Notes under the pieces: model-generated
The model's input: the letters and a program-made list of their open reading frames with translations, nothing else
What the model was told of the DNA's origin: nothing
Database searches by the model: none
Shown: positions 14,568 through 22,355 of the stretch, in pieces
How positions within the stretch are numbered: position 1 is the stretch's first letter
Layout: each line of letters opens with the position of its first letter
Origin: a virus
Reading direction: 5' to 3' (one strand)
Virus record (IMG/VR): IMGVR_UViG_3300037233_000016
Span: 1 to 47,733 of that record
Length of the DNA: 47,733 nucleotides
Made by a program: the position numbers and the translations under genes

Positions 14568-15144
14568 GTTGCCCTGGCAGCGCACTCGGCACCGCAGCTT
14601 CAATGAAAGTTCCGAAGACATCCTGTTCGACATCCGTAAAGACGTGGAACAGATCCTCCACGACCTTGAACCACCCTCAAATGTGAGGCTCACCATCACC
14701 ATAGGAGACGCAATGACCCCCACTTCTTCCTTCACCATTCCGGCCCCTGGCTCTGCCACCTTTGAGCTTCGCTACCTGAATCCCGATGGTAGCATGGGCG
14801 TTGCGCCTGCTGGTGCAGTTACGCCTAGCCTGTCGAACAGTTCGGTCGGGGGCTTCTCGTCTGCCTCTATTGCTCCGTCTGTTGACCCCACGAACGTCGG
14901 CGGGTACACCCTTACTGTCGCGGATGCGGTCCCGGCTGTTGCTGGTACGGATATGTATGTCGTGACCGATGGTATCAGTTCGCCCAGTATCAACATCATC
15001 GTGACCGTTGCGGTGGTTGCTCCGGTGGCTGTCCTGACCATCACGGGCGGAACGTTGGTTGCTCCTGCCACGCCGGTTGCGAGCGCGTCGGCTGTGAAGG
15101 TTGCGACGGCTCTGTCGGCCAAGCCGTTTACGACCATTCGCTAA
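14554..15144 (+). CDS. Putative head-associated protein with Ig-like part; possible internal start
   Basis: The 196-residue product has a charged helical N-terminal part (FNESSEDILFDIRKDVEQIL) and a strand-rich, threonine/alanine/valine-rich C-terminal part from about residue 54 that looks like an Ig-like or decoration fold (FTIPAPGSATFELRY). ATG 14713, in the same frame, has a strong AGGAG six bases upstream and would make only the strand-rich part (143 residues), so two products are possible. It lies directly upstream of the portal gene. The fold call is inference from strand pattern. Confidence 0.6.
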   Translation: MLAAKLPWQRTRHRSFNESSEDILFDIRKDVEQILHDLEPPSNVRLTITIGDAMTPTSSFTIPAPGSATFELRYLNPDGSMGVAPAGAVTPSLSNSSVGGFSSASIAPSVDPTNVGGYTLTVADAVPAVAGTDMYVVTDGISSPSINIIVTVAVVAPVAVLTITGGTLVAPATPVASASAVKVATALSAKPFTTIR

Positions 15145-15233
15145 AAGATTTGCTGGGATTCATAACCCTGGCAACCAGTTACGGGGCTCTGGACAAAATG
15201 CCCCTTCCCCCATCTTAGGAGCCCATACCCCCT

Positions 15234-17030
15234 GTGGCAAAGAAACAAGACGACTCGCCGCTAGAAAAGAGTGAGGCCGCACAGCGGTATGGCGTCCTAA
15301 GTGATGGTAAGCTGATCTTCATACAACGGGCACGGCGGGCTGCTAGAGTGACGTGCCCCATGCTGTTCCCGCCGCAGGGCCATAGTGCAGCCTCTCAATA
15401 TCCCACACCGTTTCAGTCCATCGGGGGCATCGGTGTCAACAACCTGACTGCCAAGATGGTGCTGGCCCTGTTCCCTCCTGGCGCACCCTTCTTTAAGTTC
15501 TCGCTGTCCCCGAAAGCCAAAGCCTCGATCAAGAAGTCTACAAATGACGAGGCCGATGGTAAGGATGTGCAGTCGAACCTCGAAGCGGGCCTGGGACTGG
15601 CAGAGAAGGAAGTTACCAACGAATTAGAGCAGCACGGGAGCCGCATCGGTAAGACTGAAGCGATTCAGCAGGCTATCGTGGGCGGTAACTGTCTTGTCCA
15701 AGTCACGGATGACAATCACTTGCTCGCGCACCACCTAGAAGACTATGTGTGCCGCAGAGATGTGGACGGCCATCCTATTGAGATCATCATACGGCAGACC
15801 TTGAAGCGCCAGTCGTTGCCCGATGAGGCGCAAGACTTCCTCTTCAAGATTGAGAAGCAGCCCCGCCTTGGGATGCAGACCAATGCGGAGAGCGCGGGCA
15901 TCAAGTCCACTGGCTCTGCCGATCAGGTCTCCCAGATGGAACCCGGCAGCATCGAGTTGTTCACGCACGCAATCATCAAAGGTAAGGGAAAGCAGCGGAA
16001 GTGGCACGTCTATCAAGAGCTATTGGGCCACCGTGTCCCCGGCACTGATGCCACTTGGCCCTTGGACACCCCAGCTTTCATTCCCTTGTGCTGGCGGCGC
16101 ATCCAGGGTGAGGACTATGGTCGTGGGTTTGTTGAGGGATACCAGGGCGATCTCAACTCGTTAGAGTCACTGTCGCAGACGCTTGTGGAGGGTGCAGCGA
16201 TCAGCGGGCAGGTGAAGATTATCGTCGATGAGACGGGTCTGACGAAGATGTCCGACATCACCGACACGCCAAATGGTGAAGCGATCCACGGTGAAGTGGT
16301 GGATGGGAAGCCGAAGAATGTAGGCGTGTTGCAGATTGACAAGCAGATGGACTTTCAATTCCTTCTGTCGTGTATCAACAAGATTGAGGAACGTCTCAAC
16401 ACAGCCTTCCTCAAGGTTGCACCGAGAGAGGCAGAGCGCGTCACAGCCGAAGAAATCCGGCAACTTGCCAAGGAGCTTGAAGCCGCCCTGGGTGGAGCAT
16501 ATGCCATCTTTGCACAGGAGTTTCAGCGTCCCCTGGTACGTCGTGTCGTGCTCAACATGCAGAAGAAGGGCGCACTGAAGCACTGGCCGAAGGATATGGT
16601 CCGCAGTGAAGTGGTCGCAGGGCTGGAAGGTTTGGGTCGCGAGCAGGAAGCACAGCGCATGACTCAGCTAATCAATGCACTTCAGCCCTTCGGTCCAGGT
16701 ATTATGAGTGCATTCAACGTCGGTACCTTCATCACACGTTTCGGTACTGCATTCGGTATCGACATGACTGGCCTTGCGAAGAGTGACCAGCAACAGCAGC
16801 AGGAAGCACAGGCTGCACAGATGGCCGATCAGCAGAAGTCCTTGGGACCGCATATGATTAAGGCCGCAGACTCACAGGCCAAGGACATGAGAGCCCATCC
16901 CGATAGCCCGGTAGATAAGCAGCCGGGTGGAGCGATGGGTGCAGTACAGGCTCAAGCACAAGGTCAAGTAGCACCACACGCTCTCGCAGGACAGGCGGGC
17001 GGTGGTTCACCCCCCGGAGCAGCGCAATAA
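15234..17030 (+). CDS. Portal / head-tail connector (gp8-like)
   Basis: The 598-residue protein resembles T7 gp8, the dodecameric ring through which DNA enters the head and on which the tail is built. Landmarks are the N-terminal RRAARVTCPMLFP, QSIGGIGVNNLTAKMVLAL and FPPGAPFFKF, which follow the T7 order (VNNLANKLMLALFP), and the middle PREAERVTAEEIRQLAKELE helix. The C-terminal tail is glutamine-, alanine- and glycine-rich (PHALAGQAGGGSPPGAAQ). Start is GTG 15234 with TAGGAG upstream. Slightly longer than T7 gp8 (536). Confidence 0.94.
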   Translation: MAKKQDDSPLEKSEAAQRYGVLSDGKLIFIQRARRAARVTCPMLFPPQGHSAASQYPTPFQSIGGIGVNNLTAKMVLALFPPGAPFFKFSLSPKAKASIKKSTNDEADGKDVQSNLEAGLGLAEKEVTNELEQHGSRIGKTEAIQQAIVGGNCLVQVTDDNHLLAHHLEDYVCRRDVDGHPIEIIIRQTLKRQSLPDEAQDFLFKIEKQPRLGMQTNAESAGIKSTGSADQVSQMEPGSIELFTHAIIKGKGKQRKWHVYQELLGHRVPGTDATWPLDTPAFIPLCWRRIQGEDYGRGFVEGYQGDLNSLESLSQTLVEGAAISGQVKIIVDETGLTKMSDITDTPNGEAIHGEVVDGKPKNVGVLQIDKQMDFQFLLSCINKIEERLNTAFLKVAPREAERVTAEEIRQLAKELEAALGGAYAIFAQEFQRPLVRRVVLNMQKKGALKHWPKDMVRSEVVAGLEGLGREQEAQRMTQLINALQPFGPGIMSAFNVGTFITRFGTAFGIDMTGLAKSDQQQQQEAQAAQMADQQKSLGPHMIKAADSQAKDMRAHPDSPVDKQPGGAMGAVQAQAQGQVAPHALAGQAGGGSPPGAAQ

Positions 17031-17101
17031 ATCCTGCATAGTCAGGTCGGCTCATATGGGAACCACCCCCTGCCACCCCACGCACCCTAACCAATAGGAC
17101 A

Positions 17102-17554
17102 ATGCCAACAAAAAATCCGAACCCCGAAGTTATCCCCGAAGGTCTTGAACCCGTCGAGTTTCAGAAGGGCGAAGAACTCGCTCCGAACGTTGCCCGCTTG
17201 GGCACGAAGGCTCCGAAGCTGCGGCCCCCGCAGAAGAAGATGCGCGACGTGTTCGTGCAGAACGACACCTTCGTCCGCAAGAACCTTGTCGCAGGTGATG
17301 AAACCTACGAAGTGCCACAGTACATCTGGGGCATGGATGACGACGGCAAGCAGGCTGTCGTAGTGAACCCCGAGTATGAAGGTATCCTCGATCCGAACGG
17401 AACGCTGAAGAAGCTCCCGCTGTCCAAGGGTCCGAAGGTCGGGTCCAATAGCCAGCTGCTCCCCTCGCGCTATCCGATCAGGGCGAAGGCCCCCATCGGC
17501 ACGCAGCAGAATCCTGCGGAGCACGTCAGCACGATGATTCGGCAGGATAACTAA
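17102..17554 (+). CDS. Hypothetical late protein, 150 aa
   Basis: Between portal and scaffold genes, preceded by AGGA. The product is lysine/proline-rich at the start (MPTKNPNPEVIPEGLEPVEF), has a central PQYIWGMDDDGKQAVVVNPE segment and a basic C terminus. No membrane or signal region. Probably a minor head component or assembly factor by position; family not recognised. Confidence 0.65.
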   Translation: MPTKNPNPEVIPEGLEPVEFQKGEELAPNVARLGTKAPKLRPPQKKMRDVFVQNDTFVRKNLVAGDETYEVPQYIWGMDDDGKQAVVVNPEYEGILDPNGTLKKLPLSKGPKVGSNSQLLPSRYPIRAKAPIGTQQNPAEHVSTMIRQDN

Positions 17555-17716
17555 ATGTGCAAAGACTGTTGCCAGTGCGCGTGCACGAAGTGTTGCCCAC
17601 ATCCGTATCCTCCGGCACCGCCAACCACCATCTATCCTGGGACCGTTCCATACATCCCTACTGTTACTCCCTGGTGGCCTCCCATTATGACCGGCTCCTA
17701 CGCCATCAATAACTAA
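17555..17716 (+). CDS. Cysteine-rich micro-protein, 53 aa
   Basis: The sequence begins MCKDCCQCACTKCCPHP: seven cysteines within the first 14 residues, then a proline-, threonine- and tyrosine-rich tail with no further cysteine. The density suggests metal binding (metallothionein-like cluster) or a disulphide or acylated knot. It starts immediately after the previous stop (TAAATG) and ends in TAATG with the next gene, so it is embedded in the late structural operon. I know of no matching T7 gene. Confidence 0.6.
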   Translation: MCKDCCQCACTKCCPHPYPPAPPTTIYPGTVPYIPTVTPWWPPIMTGSYAINN

Positions 17717-17976
17717 TGTACGATGACTGGGAGTTTGACCCGCCGCAAGACTGGCCCCCTGGTCCTATCGTCCCAGCCAATGATACCTACTATGGTATCA
17801 CAGGGCCGAAGGGTGCAGGTACAGCGGTGAAACCAACTCCCATCGGACTACAGATCAATCTGAGCCCTGCGGCTGCTACACAACCGCCCTTGAATCCCGC
17901 AGGCACAGCGGGCGGTGTCCCAACTACGGGGGCAGGTACCATAGTCATTCCCCCCACTCTCTTCCCCCCAGTTTAG
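17716..17976 (+). CDS. Proline/glycine-rich late protein, 86 aa
   Basis: Starts in a TAATG overlap with the cysteine-rich gene. It opens with an acidic aromatic part (MYDDWEFDPPQDWPPG) followed by GITGPKGAGTAV and an Ala/Pro/Thr-rich tail ending IPPTLFPPV. Short segments such as YYGITGPKGAGT recall the N-terminal region of the 18304 protein (FYGVASPGAGTGVVPT), so the two may share a domain. Unknown virion-related function. Confidence 0.6.
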   Translation: MYDDWEFDPPQDWPPGPIVPANDTYYGITGPKGAGTAVKPTPIGLQINLSPAAATQPPLNPAGTAGGVPTTGAGTIVIPPTLFPPV

Positions 17977-17987
17977 GAGCTAACTAC

Positions 17988-18221
17988 ATGGCCGTAAGAT
18001 CGTCGAACCCCTCGATCCAGACGACTCCAGTGGACCCGTGTGTGCATGGGACTACGGGCGGCTGGACCGCACTAAGCGGGGATGCAGTCCCGCCCGTGAA
18101 TAACTCCGGCACTGATACAGAAAGCTGGGGCTCATTCACAATGGCTGTTGACACCACCACTGGATTTCCTGTTGAGACCTTCGTGGTCAGTGGTGCAGGT
18201 ACCGTCCGCGTAGATCATTAA
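17988..18221 (+). CDS. Hypothetical late protein, 77 aa
   Basis: ATG 17988 follows TAGGAG at a good distance. The protein is serine/threonine/glycine-rich with a likely beta-strand C-terminal half (FVVSGAGTVRVDH). Placed between two repeat or low-complexity proteins of the head region; perhaps a small decoration protein. Not recognised. Confidence 0.6.
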   Translation: MAVRSSNPSIQTTPVDPCVHGTTGGWTALSGDAVPPVNNSGTDTESWGSFTMAVDTTTGFPVETFVVSGAGTVRVDH

Positions 18222-18222
18222 G

Positions 18223-18237
18223 CCAGCATCCTGCTGG
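18223..18237 (+). other. Small hairpin downstream of 77-aa gene
   Basis: CCAGCA and TGCTGG form a 6-bp stem around a TCC loop directly after the stop codon. No T-run follows. It may stabilise the mRNA 3' end or punctuate translation before the large repeat protein gene, whose start has CGGAGG. Confidence 0.35.
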
Positions 18238-18303
18238 GCTGACGCCCGCGTAAGCGGTCATGGAAGCGTCCTGTAATTCATCCTTTGCTCGGAGGCTATT
18301 GAT

Positions 18304-20088
18304 ATGACTCTGCAAGCTGTGTATCCCCTATACAATGCCGTCGAGAAGGCGCCGAATCCCCCGCCCCCCATCAAGTCAGGCCCCACGCCTGCTGAGACAT
18401 TCTACGGTGTGGCTTCGCCGGGTGCTGGCACAGGCGTCGTTCCGACCGCTGTTGCTACGGTGGTTGGTCCTGTTCCCCAGGATGACTACGCCACACTGGC
18501 TGCGGCGTCCTATCCTTCAACCTCGTACACCCCGCCCCCTGTTGACCCTGCCCGTGTGACCTATGCTGGTCAGGTAACGGGTGCGAACCGCGGTACGGTG
18601 CCGCTATGGCTGACGGGCACCACATATGCGATGGGCGACATCGTTGCGGGAGTGACGGCGGGAACGCAACCACTGTATCAGTCGATTGTTGCAAGCAACC
18701 TCGCGAACACGCCTGCTTCCAGTCCGACGAAATGGCGTCTTGTTGGTCCGACTGCGGTTGGTCCTGCCTTTGGCGCGGCCTTCTCGAATCCTGGCCTGCT
18801 CCCCCTGTGGACCTCGGCTGCCATCATCAAGGGTAAGGTGGTTGGATACGTCTCGATCAATGCAACGTACTACATCGGCCATTTGTATGTGGCCGGTACC
18901 ACGTATGCTGAAGGTACCTTTGTTATTGGCACGGACATGAATGTCTATATGTCCTTGCAGGGTAGCAACGTCGGGAACTCCCCGCTCATTGCAGCGAACT
19001 TGGGCGTGTACTGGGATCTCGTTAACACCACGTTCGACAAGGGTGCAAACTCTGGCGCGAGCTATGTAGTCGGACAGCTAGTGCTGCAAGATGGCGTGAC
19101 CTATGTTTGCGTTTCCACGGTTACGACTAACCGCCCCGACATTGACTCAACGGACTGGACGGCGACGACTGTTACCGCCAACCCGTGGTTGGTCGGCTCG
19201 GCGTATACCTCGGGCCAGATCGTCGTGTACAACAACACGTACTGGATCTCCAGTGCCGCAGGTAGCACCGGGAAGATCCCAGGCTCGGGTACCGGGACCA
19301 GCACGGGCGTTGGTTCGTGGACCCCGCTATATGCTCCGACGTGGAATAGCGACACGACCTATGTGTCTGGCACCACTGCTCTGACGTTTGCCTATGTTAC
19401 GTTGAATGGTGTTCTGTACAACGTGAAGACGGGGCAGACGATTGTTGGACAGAACCCGCGCATCAACAATCAGTTGCAGTTTGACTCAAGCGCGGCAGAC
19501 GACAACCTCCCGACAACCGTGCTGTGGAATGCGGTTGGCCGTGGACCTGTCGTTCCTTACCGGGCGATTGCCGCCACGACGAACAACCTTCCCGACGCGA
19601 ACAACAACGTCGTCGGTACGGGAACGTGGTGGACGTACCTGAATACGGCAGCCCTGGGCGTGGCTGGTGGAGCGCAGCTTGCGCGTACCGATCTCTCCTA
19701 TGGACCGCAGGTCTATGGGGATGGTACCACGGTCACAGACTGGATTACTGGTGGACTCTGGGGGCCTGCAAACGTTGACTCTCCGGTTTCACGTACAGAT
19801 TTCAATACCGTTGTCGCGAAGATTGTCATTACCGTACCCACCCTGACCTCTATTACAGCGGTTGTGGCTACTGCGGTCGTGACAGATAACAACGGAAACG
19901 CGTTGACCCCGGGGCGTTATGGTGTTGGCCCGATTGTCTGGACACAGAACAACACGACAGACTACACGATCTCGGCTAACATTGATGGTTCCGTCACTCT
20001 GACGGGTGCTTCTGCTGGTTCGGCTACCACACTGACTGCTACCATTGGTAGTCGGTCAGCCTCTATCACCCCCACCCTGGCGACCTAA
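18304..20088 (+). CDS. Large repeat protein with carbohydrate-binding-like modules and C-terminal Ig-like domain
   Basis: The 594-residue protein has, from about residue 100, five consecutive units with the pattern Y-x2-G-x2-V ... Y ... W, for example WLTGTTYAMGDIVAG, GASYVVGQLVLQDGVTYVC and VGSAYTSGQIVVYNNTYW. This resembles the chitin-binding CBM5/12 layout. The last ~90 residues look like a bacterial Ig-like domain (ITAVVATAVVTDNNGNALTP). Such modules bind cell-surface glycans, and on a phage head they would act as decoration or adhesion knobs. No signal peptide. It sits between portal and scaffold genes, where T7 has no equivalent, and is likely a virion surface protein. Confidence 0.68.
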   Translation: MTLQAVYPLYNAVEKAPNPPPPIKSGPTPAETFYGVASPGAGTGVVPTAVATVVGPVPQDDYATLAAASYPSTSYTPPPVDPARVTYAGQVTGANRGTVPLWLTGTTYAMGDIVAGVTAGTQPLYQSIVASNLANTPASSPTKWRLVGPTAVGPAFGAAFSNPGLLPLWTSAAIIKGKVVGYVSINATYYIGHLYVAGTTYAEGTFVIGTDMNVYMSLQGSNVGNSPLIAANLGVYWDLVNTTFDKGANSGASYVVGQLVLQDGVTYVCVSTVTTNRPDIDSTDWTATTVTANPWLVGSAYTSGQIVVYNNTYWISSAAGSTGKIPGSGTGTSTGVGSWTPLYAPTWNSDTTYVSGTTALTFAYVTLNGVLYNVKTGQTIVGQNPRINNQLQFDSSAADDNLPTTVLWNAVGRGPVVPYRAIAATTNNLPDANNNVVGTGTWWTYLNTAALGVAGGAQLARTDLSYGPQVYGDGTTVTDWITGGLWGPANVDSPVSRTDFNTVVAKIVITVPTLTSITAVVATAVVTDNNGNALTPGRYGVGPIVWTQNNTTDYTISANIDGSVTLTGASAGSATTLTATIGSRSASITPTLAT

Positions 20089-20090
20089 AG

Positions 20091-20201
20091 ATGCCCGAAG
20101 TGTGCGAAGTGTGTGGAGTGGCTGCTGTTGTTTCAGCAGGCCGCTGCAAGTATGTCTGTGGCAACTGCAAGACTGTCATCCAGACTTGCTCTGACCTGTA
20201 A
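20091..20201 (+). CDS. Zinc-ribbon micro-protein, 36 aa
   Basis: MPEVCEVCGVAAVV... has CxxC at residues 5-8 and a second CGNC pair at 23-26, with further Cys at 19 and 33: the spacing of a zinc ribbon. ATG 20091 lies two bases after the preceding stop. It is too short to have an enzyme domain, so it is probably a structural or regulatory zinc knuckle. It is the second Cys-rich micro-protein in this head block. Confidence 0.6.
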   Translation: MPEVCEVCGVAAVVSAGRCKYVCGNCKTVIQTCSDL

Positions 20202-20206
20202 CCTGC

Positions 20207-20234
20207 GGTCCTTGGGCCTGAAAACCCAAGGGCC
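20207..20234 (+). terminator. Strong hairpin before scaffold gene
   Basis: Bases 20207-20216 (GGTCCTTGGG) pair with 20225-20234 (CCCAAGGGCC) in a 10-bp stem with one G-T pair and an 8-base loop ending in AAAA. No T-run follows, so it is a weak terminator at best, or an mRNA processing or stability hairpin ahead of the scaffold gene. Confidence 0.45.
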
Positions 20235-20298
20235 ATATGTAGTAATGTTATCCTAGTTTAGTGAAATCCTGTAACATGCACCCTTTCCCCAAAGGACA

Positions 20299-21297
20299 AT
20301 GCCAGAAACCATTCCGACCGACATCACAGCCACATCTACCCCCAGTAGAACCATCACCCAAGACGGACACGGGAACACAAAGATTTCCGTTAAAGCAACC
20401 GAAGCCGCTGTCCAACGTGTGACCCCTCCCCCTCCAGCCCTCGGCACTGCCGAGAGGGACGCATGGCTACCGAAGGAGTTTCTGACACCCCAGGCCCTAG
20501 TGGCGAGCCAGAAGGAGGGACATGCTACGATTACACGGCTGTCCCAAGAATTAGCGGTCCTAAAGGCTGGTGCTCCGTCCACAACCGCTACCACGACTGC
20601 AACGCCCCCGTCTCCACAGATCCCAATTACCCCCGCGACGGTGGAAAACCTGACTTCAGTTGCGGCTGCCGCGTTAACGGGTACCGATGTGCCGCCCACC
20701 GCTTCGGTCGTTGTGCCCCCGGCTCCCTCGGCCCCAATCCCTGGGGTCCAAGACACCGTGGCCCAAACGTTAGACCTCCCAGCGATGTCAGCGGAGTGGG
20801 CCAAGAACGGGGGCAAGCTGACCCCGGCATCTCAGGCACGCCTGGACAAGCTCGGAGTGACGAAGGAGGTAGTGGAGCAGTACGTTCAAGCGCAGATGGC
20901 TTGGGCCGCAAACAACACCGCATCACTAGAGCAGGTCGTGGGGGGTAAGGACCGCCTCGGTCTGGTTTTACAATGGTATGGTGCAAATGAAAAGGAGACC
21001 GGGGATCTTTACAATGCTGCCCTTGCCAAGCTCGACTACAAGAGCGCACGGCTGATCCTTGCGGGCATGAATGCCACCTATGCTGATGCCGTGGGCCATG
21101 ATCCCCGACTCTCAATGAGTGGGGCTGAGTCCGCGCGTATGATTACCGAGAGCCCGTTCCTCTCGCAAGGCGAGTTGCAGACTGCGCTGAGTGACCCCCG
21201 CTACAAGGCGGGTACAGATGCTCAGTTCATTCGGAGCGTGGAGCGGAGAGCCCTACAGTTTGCTGCCATGCAGCGGACAGGGAGAGCGGGCCGCTAA
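20299..21297 (+). CDS. Capsid assembly scaffolding protein (gp9-like)
   Basis: The N-terminal ~160 residues are low-complexity proline/threonine/alanine (PPSPQIPITPATV). The C-terminal half is helical and follows T7 gp9: LTPASQARLDKLGVTKEVVE, QVVGGKDRLGLVLQW, LSQGELQTALSDPRYKAG, ending in a basic FAAMQRTGRAGR. Scaffolds guide capsid assembly and bind capsid through a basic C terminus, which fits. The gene is next-but-two to the capsid gene, as expected. AAAGGACA precedes the ATG, and the stop overlaps the next ATG (TAATG). Confidence 0.88.
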   Translation: MPETIPTDITATSTPSRTITQDGHGNTKISVKATEAAVQRVTPPPPALGTAERDAWLPKEFLTPQALVASQKEGHATITRLSQELAVLKAGAPSTTATTTATPPSPQIPITPATVENLTSVAAAALTGTDVPPTASVVVPPAPSAPIPGVQDTVAQTLDLPAMSAEWAKNGGKLTPASQARLDKLGVTKEVVEQYVQAQMAWAANNTASLEQVVGGKDRLGLVLQWYGANEKETGDLYNAALAKLDYKSARLILAGMNATYADAVGHDPRLSMSGAESARMITESPFLSQGELQTALSDPRYKAGTDAQFIRSVERRALQFAAMQRTGRAGR

Positions 21298-21737
21298 TGT
21301 GGAAGAAGGTAAAAGCATACCTGCTACGCTGTGCGCTTGGCCTGGATATGTTCGCCAACGTACTTACAGGCGGGCACCTTGATGAGACGATTAGTTCTCG
21401 CGTCCGTCGTGCATCTGACACACATCCACACACATCAGGTCTGCCCAGCGTGTGGATTGCTAAAGTGCTCAACAGTATGCTCAATGATATTCAAGCGGAT
21501 CATGGTCATCTGGCAGAGCAGGGCGACCTCACCCGTGCAGGGTATGTACAGACGATAGAACAGCAAGCACTCAAAGTCGTGGCCGTTGCGGCAGCACATG
21601 GGGTTGTCATCCCAGTTGCATCTGCCGTTGCTGCTGTAGTTTCCGCACTTCCAACCCAAGCAGAGGCCCCACATGAACCCTGTTCCGCAGCCCCTCCCGC
21701 TTCCAGTTCCAGTTCCGACTCCCACGCAGACCGTTAA
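21297..21737 (+). CDS. Small phage protein of LxLD...GG...ETISSR type, 146 aa
   Basis: The N-terminal part (LLRCALGLDMFANVLTGGHL, then DETISSRVRRA) matches a short motif that recurs in uncharacterised proteins of many tailed phages. A hydrophobic stretch about residues 92-116 (ALKVVAVAAAHGVVIPVASAV) could cross a membrane, and the tail is serine-rich and disordered. It starts in the scaffold stop codon and overlaps the next gene by 65 bases in another frame. The function of the family is unknown; a lysis accessory or minor virion role is possible. Confidence 0.6.
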   Translation: MWKKVKAYLLRCALGLDMFANVLTGGHLDETISSRVRRASDTHPHTSGLPSVWIAKVLNSMLNDIQADHGHLAEQGDLTRAGYVQTIEQQALKVVAVAAAHGVVIPVASAVAAVVSALPTQAEAPHEPCSAAPPASSSSSDSHADR

Positions 21738-22218
21738 TTCGGTTATTGCTGGCATTGATTCCTTGCTCGCTTCGGCGGGTCAGGCTGCATTGTCGGCCAG
21801 CGTTGTCGGTGAAATCGCTACCGTAATTAGTACGTTGCTGCCCTTCTTGGACGAAGTGTTCCCCGGCCTTGCGGCTGTGGGACGCGAGAGCCAGCGTGAG
21901 GATACGCTGTATACCGCGTACAACGCGGGCAACATGGCGGGCCTACTCGCTTACAAGAATGATGTCCCCGCACATCCGAAAGCTAGCCTTGCGATCTGTG
22001 ACCTCTTGATCGCGAAGCTCACGGCTTTGCAGGCCGTTGGTCTGGTCCCTGTTACGACTGTTTCTACAATACCCGCTCAGGTCTCCATTAACTCTCCCGC
22101 CGCCGTTGGCGTGCCGAGTCTCGTTAATGCAGGATCACTTGCGGCTGTGGCAGCAGTAGCCTCAGGACCAGAGAAAGGCCCGCTGAGTATTGGTGGGTCT
22201 CGTATTCTAAGTCATTAG
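21673..22218 (+). CDS. Alanine/valine-rich late protein, 181 aa
   Basis: ATG 21673 lies within the preceding gene's 3' end, where that gene's reading is low-complexity serine. The product opens with a proline-rich stretch (NPVPQPLPLPVPVPTP) and continues with hydrophobic Ala/Val/Leu helices (VNSVIAGIDSLLASAGQAAL; VIVST-like LLPFLDEVFPGLAAV) and a Ser/Ala-rich tail. Located immediately before the capsid leader; probably a capsid-associated protein. No family recognised. Confidence 0.6.
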   Translation: MNPVPQPLPLPVPVPTPTQTVNSVIAGIDSLLASAGQAALSASVVGEIATVISTLLPFLDEVFPGLAAVGRESQREDTLYTAYNAGNMAGLLAYKNDVPAHPKASLAICDLLIAKLTALQAVGLVPVTTVSTIPAQVSINSPAAVGVPSLVNAGSLAAVAAVASGPEKGPLSIGGSRILSH

Positions 22219-22355
22219 TACAAGTCGTCCGTGTTTGCTATGACCACGGATGCAGCCGACAGCACAACCGATCTCTGAGGCCCGAAAGGCTAACCTCGCT
22301 GAGTGAGGCGCGTGAGGATTCACGCTCGTAGCACGCTTCAACTGCTGAATATAAT
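22219..22355 (+). promoter_or_regulatory. Structured capsid leader without Shine-Dalgarno
   Basis: The 137-base gap before the capsid gene holds small hairpins, including GCGTGA-GGAT-TCACGC and CCTC-GCTGAGT-GAGG. The bases just before the ATG are A/T-rich (GAATATAAT) with no purine ribosome site, unlike most genes here. Such a leader could carry the late promoter and direct translation by an unstructured AT-rich entry region. No phage promoter consensus could be confirmed. Confidence 0.45.
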
